A DNA stretch of 64,000 nt from Neckera pumila (Eukaryota > Streptophyta > Bryopsida > Hypnales > Neckeraceae): NCBI GenBank assembly GCA_963969595.1, contig OZ018414.1, positions 21,931,660-21,995,659 of the forward strand, given 5' to 3'. The number at the start of each line of letters is the position of its first letter. Positions within the stretch are counted from its first letter, which is position 1. The notes below the pieces were generated by a model, which saw nothing but the letters and a program-made list of their open reading frames with translations, was not told the DNA's origin and made no database searches. This document shows, in pieces, positions 34,508 through 45,839 of this stretch. Made by a program: the position numbers and the translations under genes.

Positions 34508-36603
34508 TTTTTTTTAGCTCTTTCCAAATGGTTAGATTTCATCTTACAAACTTTTTACCCAAAAATCAATGGAATCTACAACTTGTTGCTTTCTATAATA
34601 TGTTGAAGGAATAAATTAGGAATACATACAAAAAATTTCAAAACAAAAATGTTCATGTTCATATTTGAAAAAAATAGTAAGTGGAAAGAAGTAGAGTATG
34701 ATTCAAATACTAAATTGTTAATAATTTAGTAAAAAAATTGCAAAAATAAAATGCCTGAAATGTTGTTATTAACAATCTATAGCCAATGGCTTTATTTTTT
34801 TCCAAGAATATTGAAAGCTGAGTGAAATAATGGACTTCAAAGTTTAAATGTTCGCAAACTAAAACTCTTCATAACTTTCATTTTAACTATTGAAATGGAA
34901 TTATTCAAAGCTTTTCACATACATATAAATCTAATAAATAAATTTCAAATTTTTGTTTTTAAAAACTGATATTTTTCTTGATCTGCCCGGACTGACCTTT
35001 TATAACATATTAGGCTATAACTTATGACTAATATTTCCAAACGTCATGAAATTTAGTACATATAAAGATATTCCTCGTACCTCACCTTCTATTAAAATTT
35101 CAGCCTAAAATATAGAAATCTCTAATCAAATCACATGTACCTGCCAAAAATTTCTATATAACCAAAAACCACACTCCGATCCTTTAGGGGTTAAATGTAT
35201 CATACGAAGTCCAAAACTTGTCGACTTGTCTTCATACCTATATTCAAAGGGACATTTAAATAAAATAAATTCTCCATTCTATACATGACTATGACTATAA
35301 GCCAAAAAGTGCAGGCAAATCCGCCCATGCCCCCCAATTGAAGACCCCCCGCCATTGATATGAATATGGAAAAAATGGACCCCACCCAAATGCTTTCGAT
35401 GTGATTTTTTCAGAAAAATGCTACTGATGAAAATCCCGACATGGATGTTTGAAATAAAACAAAACAAAACCCGGTAGTGCCGTTGATCTTGCACCGTAGA
35501 GCAAAAAATTTCAACCATTGATTAGCGTCGTGATGAATTTGATCTTGACCGTTTGTTGTTTAGAAATTATTGTTTAGGCTCCACATTTATTTTGCTAGTC
35601 CAATTCTGATCACTTAAGTAGTTACACGTTTGAATCACCATCACCAGTGGTAGCTTTGCTTAAATCTGGACCGGAGAACACATCCACATCTGGACCAGAG
35701 AACAAGGGCTGTGCAGCAGCAGCTGAAGCTGCTGAACGACAAATTGAGCTCGAGCACTCTCAATTTCTTCATCAGGTACTAAACCAACCAAATCCTTCAA
35801 GTTATCCATCTCTGGAGGCTCATACATCTTTCGGCTCTTTATAAACTACAGAAACTCATCTTCACGATGCAGATCCTCATCTTCACCAAGAAAACCAGAT
35901 AGAAGGGTTGGATGGTTATTTGCAGCATCAATCAGCTTCCTCTTCCGCCCAATTTTTATCATTTCCAAGCCTTCCTGCCATTGGATCCAAAATAGACTCG
36001 ATCCATGGGCTGGTGTTCAACACCAGCCCACTCTGAAGAAGAAGGCGGAACACGCCGATCACTGACAAGACCCCCAAAACTCCGAAGACGTGAAATCGTC
36101 AAGGTTCTGGGGGGCTCCAACAACACTACTCATACTTGTAGCCCTTCATAAACCGAACCCTAACCGGAAGTACTTGAACCCTAAACCCTCTATCACCAAT
36201 CTCAACTCAGACCACCGCAAGCCAACCCATTACACAAGTTAAACATTGTCCACATTACTGATCGACCTGGACTCAAGTTCCTTGACAACCCTAGAGACAG
36301 ATCGCTTCCAAATGATCCGCAACAGGACTACCGCTTAGCATATCTAATCTGATCCTTATCATACCTGAACGATAAGCAGTGTCTTTTACAAAGCACAGAA
36401 AACTCCGGCAGTGATTTAGACTACAAACTATGCTTCAGACTACAACCATCGGCACGAGAGGAACACTGAAACTGGAAATCAGAAGAGCGGAAATACGAGA
36501 GAACCAAGAACGAAACCCTCGCCCAAGAACATGAGCCGGACGAGATACTAATAGGAACCCTAGCCAAAGGGAAGAAGTGGATATAATCAAAGTGGATAAG
36601 GCA
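34508..36603. other. AT-rich spacer turning less AT-rich after 35.6 kb
   Basis: 34508-35590 is low-complexity AT-rich DNA without a gene. At about 35647-35844 a short plus frame (KSGPENTSTSGPENKGCAAA) has an imperfect Ser/Gly/Pro repeat but no known family. 35850-36600 contains scattered short frames only. Confidence 0.4.
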
Positions 36604-36969
36604 TTAAATGTTGGGACAAGTGATTTCACCTGAAGTATCACCTTTGAGCAGCAGCAGTTCCTTTTTCGGCAGTAGCTCCTCCTTTTTCCGCAGTTGCTTC
36701 TCCTTTTTCCACAGTTGCTCGTCCTGTTTCCGCAGTTGCTCGTCCTGTTTCCGCAGTTGCTCGTCCTTTTCCCGCAGTTGCTCGTCCGTTTTCTGCAAGG
36801 GAGCGACATTGGCCCGTGAGGCCTACGCCAGTTGTGTTTCCACACCCCTGATCACTTGCTGTACTTCCCTGATCTGTTCCTCTACTTCCTCGATCTTTTG
36901 CTCTACTTCCTTGATCTGTTGCTGGACTTCCCTGATCTCTGGCTTCACCGCTTCAATGTCGGTATCCAT
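36604..36969 (-). pseudogene. Coiled-coil protein gene fragment broken by a TAG stop
   Basis: Reading minus from Met at 36969, the frame is a strong heptad coiled coil (IREVQQQIKEVEQKIEEVEE) that reaches an in-frame TAG at 36825-36823. It continues in the same frame with no other stop into a second, repetitive coiled coil made of DEQLRKQ-type heptads. Those heptads are encoded by tandem 21-nt units at about 36660-36790. A possible donor (CAG then GTGAAA) lies just before the terminal stop at 36604. Similar Glu/Lys/Gln coils occur in many plant proteins, so no function is assigned. Upstream bases carry an ACAG acceptor-like site near 37025, so the original gene was probably longer. Confidence 0.5.
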
Positions 36970-37422
36970 TGCCTTGAAATGCGCATGCCCTTTCAGCACG
37001 CCTATGCTGCCCACGTGACCACCTCCTGTAACATGCAACCTCAACAGCAATTCATCAGAACGCTGTCACTCCCATCATCACGGCTTGCAATCCAAAGTGC
37101 AAAGGATTTGGAAATCCAAGGTCCACAGGCTTGCAATCCAAGGTTCAACTAAAAATACAAGAAGTCCTCATTGAACAGCCTCATAGCTGAAGACATATGC
37201 AGAACGATGACCACGAAAACCCTACGATATCCAGAACTCTGTAAAGCAGAGAGAGTTGTAGACTACTGGAGGGAAAAAAAAGAACAGCATGCACGCTACA
37301 ACTCACCAGAATCTGACGCCGCAGCACCCACAAACCCGCAGCGCGCAAAGTCCGCAGCAAGACAAAACCCGCACCACCAACGACGCAGCAGAAAAAACAC
37401 AAAACCCCCCCAAAACCCAGGT

Positions 37423-37745
37423 CAATTTCCGACTCAGGTCCGGCAAGGTCCTCTCCAAGCAACACAACAATCAATTTGAAACTTAAGCTGTTACGGTGAA
37501 TGAAGGACACAAATTAAGTTTCGACCCAAAACAACAGAGAACTATGCGGGAGCTTGTACTGTGGTAGAAGAAGCACCCACTTTGAACCCTGTTAGTACCC
37601 CAAACCCAATATGTATGTGTTGATTTTTTTCTTGTTTGTTACTCTTCAATTTAGCTTTTACATTTTAGCAATTTCATTCTCGTTTTCACGTTGGAGCTTT
37701 GATGTATCGGCTTTTACATTTTAACTCTTAACTTTTACATTATTT
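37423..37745 (+). repeat. Duplicated segment D1, copy A (copy B at 43828-44155)
   Basis: About 320 bp here match 43828-44155 closely: CGACTCAGGTCCGGCAAGGT, CAAGCAACACAACAATCAAT, GAGAACTATGCGGGAGCTTG, CCCTGTTAGTACCCCAAACC, and TTTTACATTTTAGCAATT-like T-rich sequence. Copy A begins inside a short frame with LRSGKVL, a word reminiscent of plant Ty3 gag C-termini. A retroelement remnant is therefore possible, but no protease or polymerase frame is visible. Confidence 0.75.
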
Positions 37746-38084
37746 TTTATATGAATATTACATCGATATTAATAAAACATTTTAGCTTTTACATTACTTT
37801 TACATTAATGCTGTATCAATAAGTACCTATATATTAGAAGTCATTTTATTTCTTATCTATAACTTAGAAGTCATCAATGACTCCATTTTGTTATTGTGTT
37901 ATAGTATTAATGCAATTATACTCTTCAAATGCTATTATAGTAGCTTTCATCTTTGAATTATTTTATTTATTTACGTATTGAGGTAGTTTTAGAACTTATA
38001 GTCCATTGGAAAGTTTTATTTATTTTTATCATCCGCTTGTAGCAAAATCCTAAAATACAAGGAAGAAAAATCAAACACAAAGAA
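37746..38084. other. AT-rich spacer, nothing recognised
   Basis: This is simple AT-rich DNA between the duplicated segment and the small zinc-finger frame. No gene was seen. Confidence 0.4.
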
Positions 38085-38444
38085 ATGGATATTGAAAATA
38101 CTTCATCGTCCCATTTTCTTGCACGTCCATCATTCATTAACAATGAATTACGAAAAGTGTGCGGCGAAACGGAAATTGGCGCTCATATCCTTTTGGATAT
38201 GAAGAATGGCATAATCCATTCTAAATCAAAAAGCAAGTCACCAAGGAAAAAGATTTCAAAAACGCCAACATCAAATCACATCATTCAAATCTTTGAATGC
38301 CGATTGTGTCATCAAACTTTCACCTCCCAAAAATCAATTGGTAAACACACAAAAGCGTGCAAGCTAACTCAATATAGAACTTGCCAACAAGATTTGACCA
38401 ATCATAAAAGTTATCTTAAAATTAAATTGAAATGTGTATATTAG
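38085..38444 (+). CDS. Small C2HC-type zinc-finger frame, possible gene or relic
   Basis: An intronless 119-codon frame starts at ATG after an A-rich leader. Near its C-terminus it carries FECRLCHQTFTSQKSIGKHT followed by KAC, which gives Cys-x2-Cys-x12-His-x3-Cys spacing like plant single zinc fingers. A degenerate second finger (CQQDLTNH) follows. Basic stretches (KSKSKSPRKK) could serve nuclear import. The surroundings are repeat-rich and there is no neighbour to support expression. It could be a young or decayed transcription-factor-like gene, or a fragment carried by a transposon. Confidence 0.35.
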   Translation: MDIENTSSSHFLARPSFINNELRKVCGETEIGAHILLDMKNGIIHSKSKSKSPRKKISKTPTSNHIIQIFECRLCHQTFTSQKSIGKHTKACKLTQYRTCQQDLTNHKSYLKIKLKCVY

Positions 38445-41379
38445 TAGAAGCATGGCCTATGAACAATTGTTCAAGGCAAATAGGCTATAAGTAGACTTTC
38501 AATTTAATTTCATAGGGTGTACATAAGATGAGCTTAAATACTCTTTAGTCAAAGTTAGCTTCTTATAGACACATACAAATTTTATTATTACTTTGAATCA
38601 TATTGAAAAGATTAGTAGCAAACTAAATACAAAAGTTTCTTGTCTATAATACTTTGCATTTAATGAGACTTTGATTGTTAATAGATTCAAGTCTTTTCTT
38701 GAATACTTCATATCTAAATTTCAAGTGTATCAAATGCACACTTTTACTCATGTACTCCAGAATTATCAAATGACATGTTTTCTCTTTCGCTAAAAAATAT
38801 TTCAAAAATTGTTAATGATCCATATAAGAGTGATTACGAGAAAATAATCACTTGGGTCTAGACAGATCGATGAATTCACACACTTTATTGCCTTTCTTTT
38901 TCTTTCCAAATTATAGATGTAGAATGGTAAAAAAAAGTATCAATGTGAATGATGTAAAGCAACAGGACTAATTTGAATGGCTTTATCATTAAAAAAATAT
39001 CTTAAAACTTGAAAATAATTTTTGACGACCTGCATTGCAGTGATCACCAGAAAATAGTCTTGGGTCTAGAAAGGTCTATAAATTTACATGCTTTCAATGT
39101 TCTCTTCTCCTTTCTTTCAAAATTAAAGATGTAGATCAATAGAAATTGTCCATGATGTGTTTAAAATAAATAAATAAATAAAATCAAAGATGTAGAAATG
39201 GTAAAAGACAGCATCAATGTGAATGGTGTGTAAATGGCTACAACAACTAAGCAGTCTGTTAACCATTGCTTTTAACAGTTTTAACCCTTTAGCGGACAGA
39301 GTCGTGCTGAGACCTGCAAATAGTGCGGAAACGAGATAATCTTCCAGGCCGTCAATTGTGCACATTAGCAATGCGGGACAAAATCAAACCGCATGATCTT
39401 CACTTACTGCGTCTGAGGAGTGCATGGACATAACGAATCGCCTCAATAGCTAAGCCGATGCAAACATCATGAGGTTTGACCACTCCAGGGTGGGCGTTGC
39501 CTGCCACGGGCAGGAACTCACTTGTGCAGGGAACTTCAATTTGATTGCCCAAGGATGGTCTACAAAAATTCTGAAAATTATAGAAGCTGAAGAGCCTCAT
39601 GTGCACAACAGTAAGCAAGTGACGATTCCAGTAAACACTTATTCTTTGCAAAATGGACAGCTTGCAATCAGAGGCACTCGAAGGCAGTATAGAACAAAAC
39701 CTAAGTTGGGCAGTTCAGTGCTGACGGGTGCACAAGAGCAGCGCAACTAATGAAAATCACAATCACTCTGACCGAGTGACCGCCTGACAATTTATGCTGT
39801 GCCCATCGCTAACGAGACAATGCAGCTGATGTCATCTTCCCTGCAAACAACAAGAGCATAGGTCATATAATATTCCGACTTGCCATCACGTACACATACA
39901 AGAGAGTATCGACGTCGACATCGACCTGCTTCGACCGGGTTTGTTTCCGATGTTTCCACATATGCCGTAACTGCCACTTTCAAGTGCCGACCAAATACGC
40001 AAGAGAACAACTCAACTGTTTTACACTTCAAAATGGAGCACTTTATTTCACGACCCGTGTACATGGTGAGTTCTTGCTGCAAATCCAATCATGCACGAAT
40101 TTGATTGCACTGAAACAATAGATGGGGAAGACGGTAAAAAGGAAGCACAGTGCGGGGAACTGTGCATGACAAGAATGAAGAGAGATGGCAGTGGCAAGAG
40201 TACCAAGTTACGAACAGTTGGAAATAGACGAATTTGAATGCTACCACAGACGTATGACACAATGTTTCCGCTATGACAGTGAGAGGATAAGAAAGGACAA
40301 GTGACGAAGGTGGCTTTTTCCATTTGCTCAAGCTTACCCTCAGTTTAGGAGTGCTTAGCAAGTTCTCAAATTCAATGTTCATGAATGCAAATTACGCCAA
40401 TTGCAATGTTCCAGAGTGGCTCAAATTGTAGGGGTAAATGATGGCCTCCTCAGGTGCACTCTTTGCATTTGCTAAAGACTTGCGTGCTTGCTCCACGCAG
40501 CCCACAAGGCCCCTGAAACGCCCATTTTTGAGGACAAGTGACCGCAATGATGACATGGCGGCCCAAATTTTCAGCAGATCAATGCACGTCCCCGCTTTCC
40601 GATTTATCTAAAAATATGCACGCTCAATTTAGGCCACATCTTCTCCATTCCCAGTTCAGAACTTGTCGGCTAGTCTCCAGAAAAAAAAAAGCAGATGAAA
40701 AGTCTTCATTACCTATGAGATTGAAAGCTTGCAATCTGTGCAGAGTCCAGAAAATGACCTTTGGCAGGAAAAAGGCCTTCAGTTGGATCTTTAGAGGTTA
40801 AGTTGAATTTTCACATCAGATGGTTAAACCAATCCCAAGATCACATGTGACACTTTTTGACAAAAATTTGCTTAAATCATTCTGAATGTGATCTTCTTTT
40901 TACAAAAATGCAACTTTTGTGCTTTCAATTTGCTTGTTCATATAATTCCAATTTTGGTTTTATTCACTCGTATGAATTTTTGTATAGTCTGTTTATAAAT
41001 TCAAACTTGAATTGATTTATATAGTCAAGAGTCAAGTTTGATTGTAAGATAGTCTGATCTAAAAGTTACTAAATGCAACCCTATCTAGGAATGAGTGATA
41101 TGTTGCTTAAAATTTCTATTATCGTCAATGATGAATTAGGTAGGCTTATTATAAATGGTCGTTTTAAGCGTCGACTACCTTACTATATAGTATCAAAGAA
41201 AAACCATCAAACATCAAACATCCGACGTCAAACATTCAAACTCATCCAAATTTTATTTTTGCAATGAAAAAGAAAATTTGGGATTACTACCAAGCTAAGT
41301 CGCACCAATCACAATGAGCTGAAATAATGTTTAATTCTTTTCAATTGCACGGTAATGTACATCTCAAAATAGACTCGTG
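38445..41379. other. Intergenic with unexplained non-repetitive patch at 39.4-40.4 kb
   Basis: 38820-38950 and 39040-39240 hold imperfect repeats (GTCTAGA, AAAGATGTAGA, CATCAATGTGAATGGTGT). Between about 39370 and 40380 base composition becomes more even. Several mid-length minus frames occur there (39400-39651, 39792-40088). They could be exons of a decayed gene, but no family or valid splice chain was recognised. 40400-41379 is empty AT-rich DNA. Confidence 0.4.
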
Positions 41380-43205
41380 GGAAACAACATTGATTCAATA
41401 TTGTTTCAATATGATTGTTGATTCAATGTTGATTCAAGATACATATGGACATTGGGATAGTAAGTATTGATTGAATATTTAATACTACAATATTGATTCA
41501 ATGTCTTTGTTCAAATATTGAAATGGCAGTGTTTGAAAAAATTCTTGATACAATGCCAAACTAACTTTGTTGATTTTTATATAACACTATGTTATTGATT
41601 CAATAGCCAAGTTCAAATATTGAAATGGCAATGTTTGAAACAATTATTGATACTATGTGGAAGTGGCATTATCACATATGATTGATCCAATGATGGAATT
41701 GTAAAGTTGTTTGCATATTTTCAAAGTTTCATGTCAATGCTATTACAATTTTTTTGATATAAGACTGCACTGATGCTGTAACATCTTATATTATTCAAAT
41801 GCATCGATGGTGAGAGTTGATAGGATGTTGAATCAATTCCAATCCAATTTTACATTAACATGAGTTCAATGACATATTAATATCATGGTATTATTGTGAT
41901 CGTATACAATGTTGATTTTTGGAACAATGTTGAAACAATGTTGATTTTTGTACACGATGTATCAAGCATTGATATTGTTTCAACTTTTTTGTGTACATTG
42001 TTTCCACATTGTTTCCACATGCTATTGTTTCCACATTGTTTAAATATAATATTGTTTCAACGTTGTTTCAACACGATATTGTTTCAATATTGTTTCAACA
42101 TGATATTGTTTCAGCATTGTTTCAACATATATCAAAGAATGTTGAATCATTATCATGTTGAAATATGCATCAATGCTTTTCCAACAATTGGATCAATAAC
42201 AATCTATAATTCTAATAAACTTGAGTCCATTAGCATATTGGTATTGTGATTTTCTTAAGTTATTTATAATTCAGTTGTTTTAGTAGCTTTTAACAATATT
42301 GAAACAATCTATAATTCTAGTAAACTTTGAGGTGAAGCTTCAAGGTGAAGCTACAGGGTGAAGTTTCCGGGTGAAGCCTATAAAGCCTTTGATGATTTTC
42401 CATTCAACGTTTGTCTTGTTCAATGTGGTTGTGCTTTAGGTCACCTTTGAGTTACTATAATTTATAAATCTAACAAGTTTATTAAGGTCTAAGCTTGAGT
42501 TTCTTTTGTATGTTTTTTTGACTTCAGGTTTGACAACGGTGGAGGAATTGAACTTTGTACAAGAGAATTAGCATTGAAACTTAGGTTAGCCGAAATTAGT
42601 ATTGAAGCTTAGATTAGCTTAAACTAGTGTTGGAGCAAACACTAGTTTTACTCCAAAAGATTTCAATGTACATGATTTTAAAAATTGGACCTAAAATGTG
42701 AACATGCACATTTTGGCTCTCTTCTTCTACTTGAGGGAAACATGGAATATTTTGCCAATAGATGCTGCATTGACATGTGTCCCAAATACAACATATTATT
42801 ACTTTAATACTTTTGAGGTAATATTGTTTTACTATTTTTGATGTGATATTGTTTCACTACTTTTGAGGTGGTATTGTTCACTATTTTTGATGTTATATTG
42901 TTTCACTACTTTTGATGTGATATTGTTTCAATAATGCAACATGAAAATCTAGATAACATTGATGTAGCATTGTTTCAACAATGGAACAAGCCCATTCTTG
43001 AATAATATTGTCCCAATAGCTCATTTACAATATTGAAGCATTAAAAATTGACATAATACCAACAAAACATTTGAACAATAATTGTTATGTAATGTTGACA
43101 TGTTTTGTAATGTTGACATGTTTTGTAATGTTTCAACATTGTTATGATATTGCACCCTACTAATGTTTCAATACCCCTATCACAATATTGACTCAACTTT
43201 GTTTC
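41380..43205. repeat. Satellite-like field of TTGTTTCAA / ATTGATTCAAT words
   Basis: Degenerate short units built on ATTGTTTCAACATTG and its near-palindromic variants (CAATATTGTTTCAATATTG) are dense at 41380-41660, 41900-42140 and 42830-43200. Units are not in strict register, so this resembles an old minisatellite broken by insertions. Long frames here are by-products of the repeat. Confidence 0.75.
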
Positions 43206-43420
43206 AAAGGCATGGAAACTTTGAGATGTATGTTGTATCAACAAAGAAACAGGAAAACAATCTTGGTACACATTGGAAGCAAGAACTTAATTTATCTCCA
43301 TTCAACTCTAGAAACAATATCAAACATACAAAAATTGGAGTACTGAACAAGCAACGGGAAATGCATATGAGATATGCACCTTCATGATGACGCCAGGAAT
43401 TAGGGTTTTGTACTCAATTA

Positions 43421-43818
43421 GGGGAGGCAACCCATTTCTGATCACTTAAGGAATTATACATATTTACAGGGCGGATTTCTTCAATGGAGAAATTTGTCTG
43501 GGTGCAAAAATAGAGTTCGGAAGGTTTCCACAATTTTCAGAATTTGAATTCTCAAAACGTATTTACTATGAATTTTTTGGTTGAAGATTCTCTTTGACCC
43601 ATTCGTGTCATAGAGACTTTCCTATTTCCAACCAAGTGATGGTTGCAAAATCAACCAAGGGTTGGTTGCAATAGTGAGAGTCTTAGAGGCAATCCTAATG
43701 TGCCACAACTGCCTTGAAAATCATGCCATAATTAATCCCTGCTCATCTCCTCCTTCACGGAAAGAGAATAGCATATATGGCCACAATGGGGCGTCGATCA
43801 GGAATGGGTTGCCTCCCC
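43421..43818 (-). mobile_element. MITE family M1, intact copy
   Basis: GGGGAGGCAACCCATTTCTG (43421 on) is matched by CAGGAATGGGTTGCCTCCCC (ending 43818), about 23 bp of inverted repeat with one mismatch. Both ends are flanked by TA (43419-43420 and 43819-43820), consistent with Tc1/mariner-type insertion. The 398-bp interior is non-coding and aligns in inverse orientation with the disrupted copy at 26721-27553. Duplicated segment D1 begins within 10 bp of its right end. Confidence 0.82.
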
Positions 43819-43827
43819 TAGAACTGA

Positions 43828-44155
43828 GCTCAATTTTCGACTCAGGTCCGGCAAGGTCCTCTCCAAGCAACACAACAATCAATTTGAAAGCTGTTACGTT
43901 GAATGAAGGACACAAATTAAGTTCGACCCAAAACAACAGAGAACTATGCGGGAGCTTATACTGAGATAGAAGAAGCACCCACTTTGAACCCTGTTAGTAC
44001 CCCAAACCCAATATGTAGATATAGATATGGAGATGTGTTGATTTTTTTCTTGTTTGTTATTCTTCAATTTAGCTTTTACATTTTAGCAATTACATTCTCG
44101 TTTTCACGTTGGAGCTTTGATGTATTGGCTTTTACATTTTAATTCTTAATTTTCG
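43828..44155 (+). repeat. Duplicated segment D1, copy B
   Basis: It is collinear with 37423-37745 apart from a few substitutions, a short deletion near 43890 and an insertion of ATAT-type sequence near 44020. Its left boundary nearly coincides with the end of the adjacent MITE. Confidence 0.75.
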
Positions 44156-45187
44156 CATTTTTTTACATAGCAATACTTTTACATTTTAGCTTTTACATTA
44201 ATGTTGTTTTACATTAATTTTGTCCCTACGAGGGACAAAATGGATTTTGGGAACTTTTGAAACTTTTTATGAATATAGAAAAGTACATTATTGTTTTGGA
44301 AATATAATTTATGATTCAATCGGTGCTCAGGAGCAAAAGTTATGGTACAAAAAGCCCTTTTCTTAGGTGCGGCGGGCAAAAATCCTTTCACATTAAAAAA
44401 TTTAAAAAAAATTTGTTTCTCATAGATTGTAATTTTATCAATATGGAAAGCTTTGATTCATTCCATTTGGACTTGTTATGTGAAAGTTATGGACAATCTT
44501 ATTTTCTGGGCAATCAAAGCATCTTTTTGAAAAAATAACTTGTAGGAGTCATTTTTGAATTCAATTTTCACAATTTTTTCAAAAATAAGTTTCACAAGGT
44601 TAAGATCAGAACAATTTCATTGTTGAGATTAGTGTATTCCAATTCCATCTTAAAGCTATTAACGATTTAATTATTCCTTCAATCTTGAACCTACTTCTAT
44701 TTAACAATCTTTAAATGAATGAAAATTAAATGATTTTTTTGTAAATTTTTTTTCCTAGATTCTCAACTCAATTCTTCAATATAAAAAATTAGAAATTCAA
44801 AACCAGTAGTGCAAAGATTTTAAGTTAAAAAGATTCAAAGCCAAAAATCTAGTCAAACAAGGTTTCAAAAAACTATTTTTCTTCACTTCAAATGCAAATA
44901 TCTTGCAATCTATGTACTCAAAGTCTTTGAAATTTCTTCCATACATTTATATCTTAGTCTAGTGCAAGTCCTATGGTTAGATATAAAAACAAAATAAAAC
45001 TTAAATTTTTTGCACTTTGCAATAGAAATGGCAGTTTTGAGTGGTTTTTGATGGAAATAAGGCCTTGGGACTTTAGAGGTTAAGGTAAGTATACCCAAAA
45101 AACCAACCAAATAAGAAATTTGCCACCATATACATAAATCCTACATATAGGAATGTCAAATTTAGAACAATAGCACATATTCTTGGT

Positions 45188-45434
45188 AAATTTCAGGCCT
45201 CAAAGGGGCCACTAATTTTTCATTTTTGGCCCTTGTAGTGCAATTACAAAAAGAATAATAAAAAAAAAATTTAAATCTAATTTTAAATTTTAAAAATGAC
45301 ATGGTGCTGACATGGTACCAATAGTGCCCAAATTTTTTAAAATAAAAAATATTTTTTTAATTTTATTTTTTCCATAATTGCATTGTGGGGTTTAGGGGTT
45401 GCAAAACTTTTGGCCCTTTTGAGGGCTGAAATTT
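45188..45434. mobile_element. MITE family M3, copy 1
   Basis: The ends AAATTTCAGGCCTCAAAGGG and CCCTTTTGAGGGCTGAAATTT are inverted repeats with few mismatches. The interior is AT-rich, includes TCCATAATTGCA and is non-coding. Its right end runs on into TTTTGTAATG, which is also the end of copy 2. Confidence 0.7.
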
Positions 45435-45612
45435 TTTGTAATGTATATTTATGTGTATATATGTATATGTCAATGTCTACACTTGTATATTTATATATGT
45501 ATTGAATTTTCAAATTCATCAGCAATTACTTTCAACAACTAAATAAATCATTTAAAAGCATCATAGCTTGAATTTAGAAATTTTCTAGAAACTATTCAAG
45601 GAGATTGTGTAC

Positions 45613-45839
45613 CATTACAAAAAATATGAGGCCTCAACAAGGCCTCTAAGCCTGGAGCCCCGGTGGTGATATTGTGGGGGGGATGAAAATTTAAAATGTG
45701 CCGTGGTCGCATTTCAACCACGTTAGTGCTGTCAGCACCATGTCAATGCCACGTCATATTTTTTTTTTTTTTTCCATAATTGCACCCTACGTTTGCCAAA
45801 AATCACGTAGCCTTGTTGAGGCCTTATATTTTTGTAATG
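45613..45839. mobile_element. MITE family M3, copy 2
   Basis: CATTACAAAAAATATGAGGC (45613 on) pairs with GCCTTATATTTTTGTAATG (to 45839), extended by CTCAACAAGGC / GCCTTGTTGAG, about 31 bp in all. The interior holds CCATAATTGCACC like copy 1. It also holds a small CTACGT..ACGTAG hairpin. No clear target duplication was identified. Confidence 0.8.

Noticed and set aside
41896..42249. 117-codon plus frame rich in Phe/His/Cys
   Set aside because: By-product of the TTGTTTCAA repeat field.
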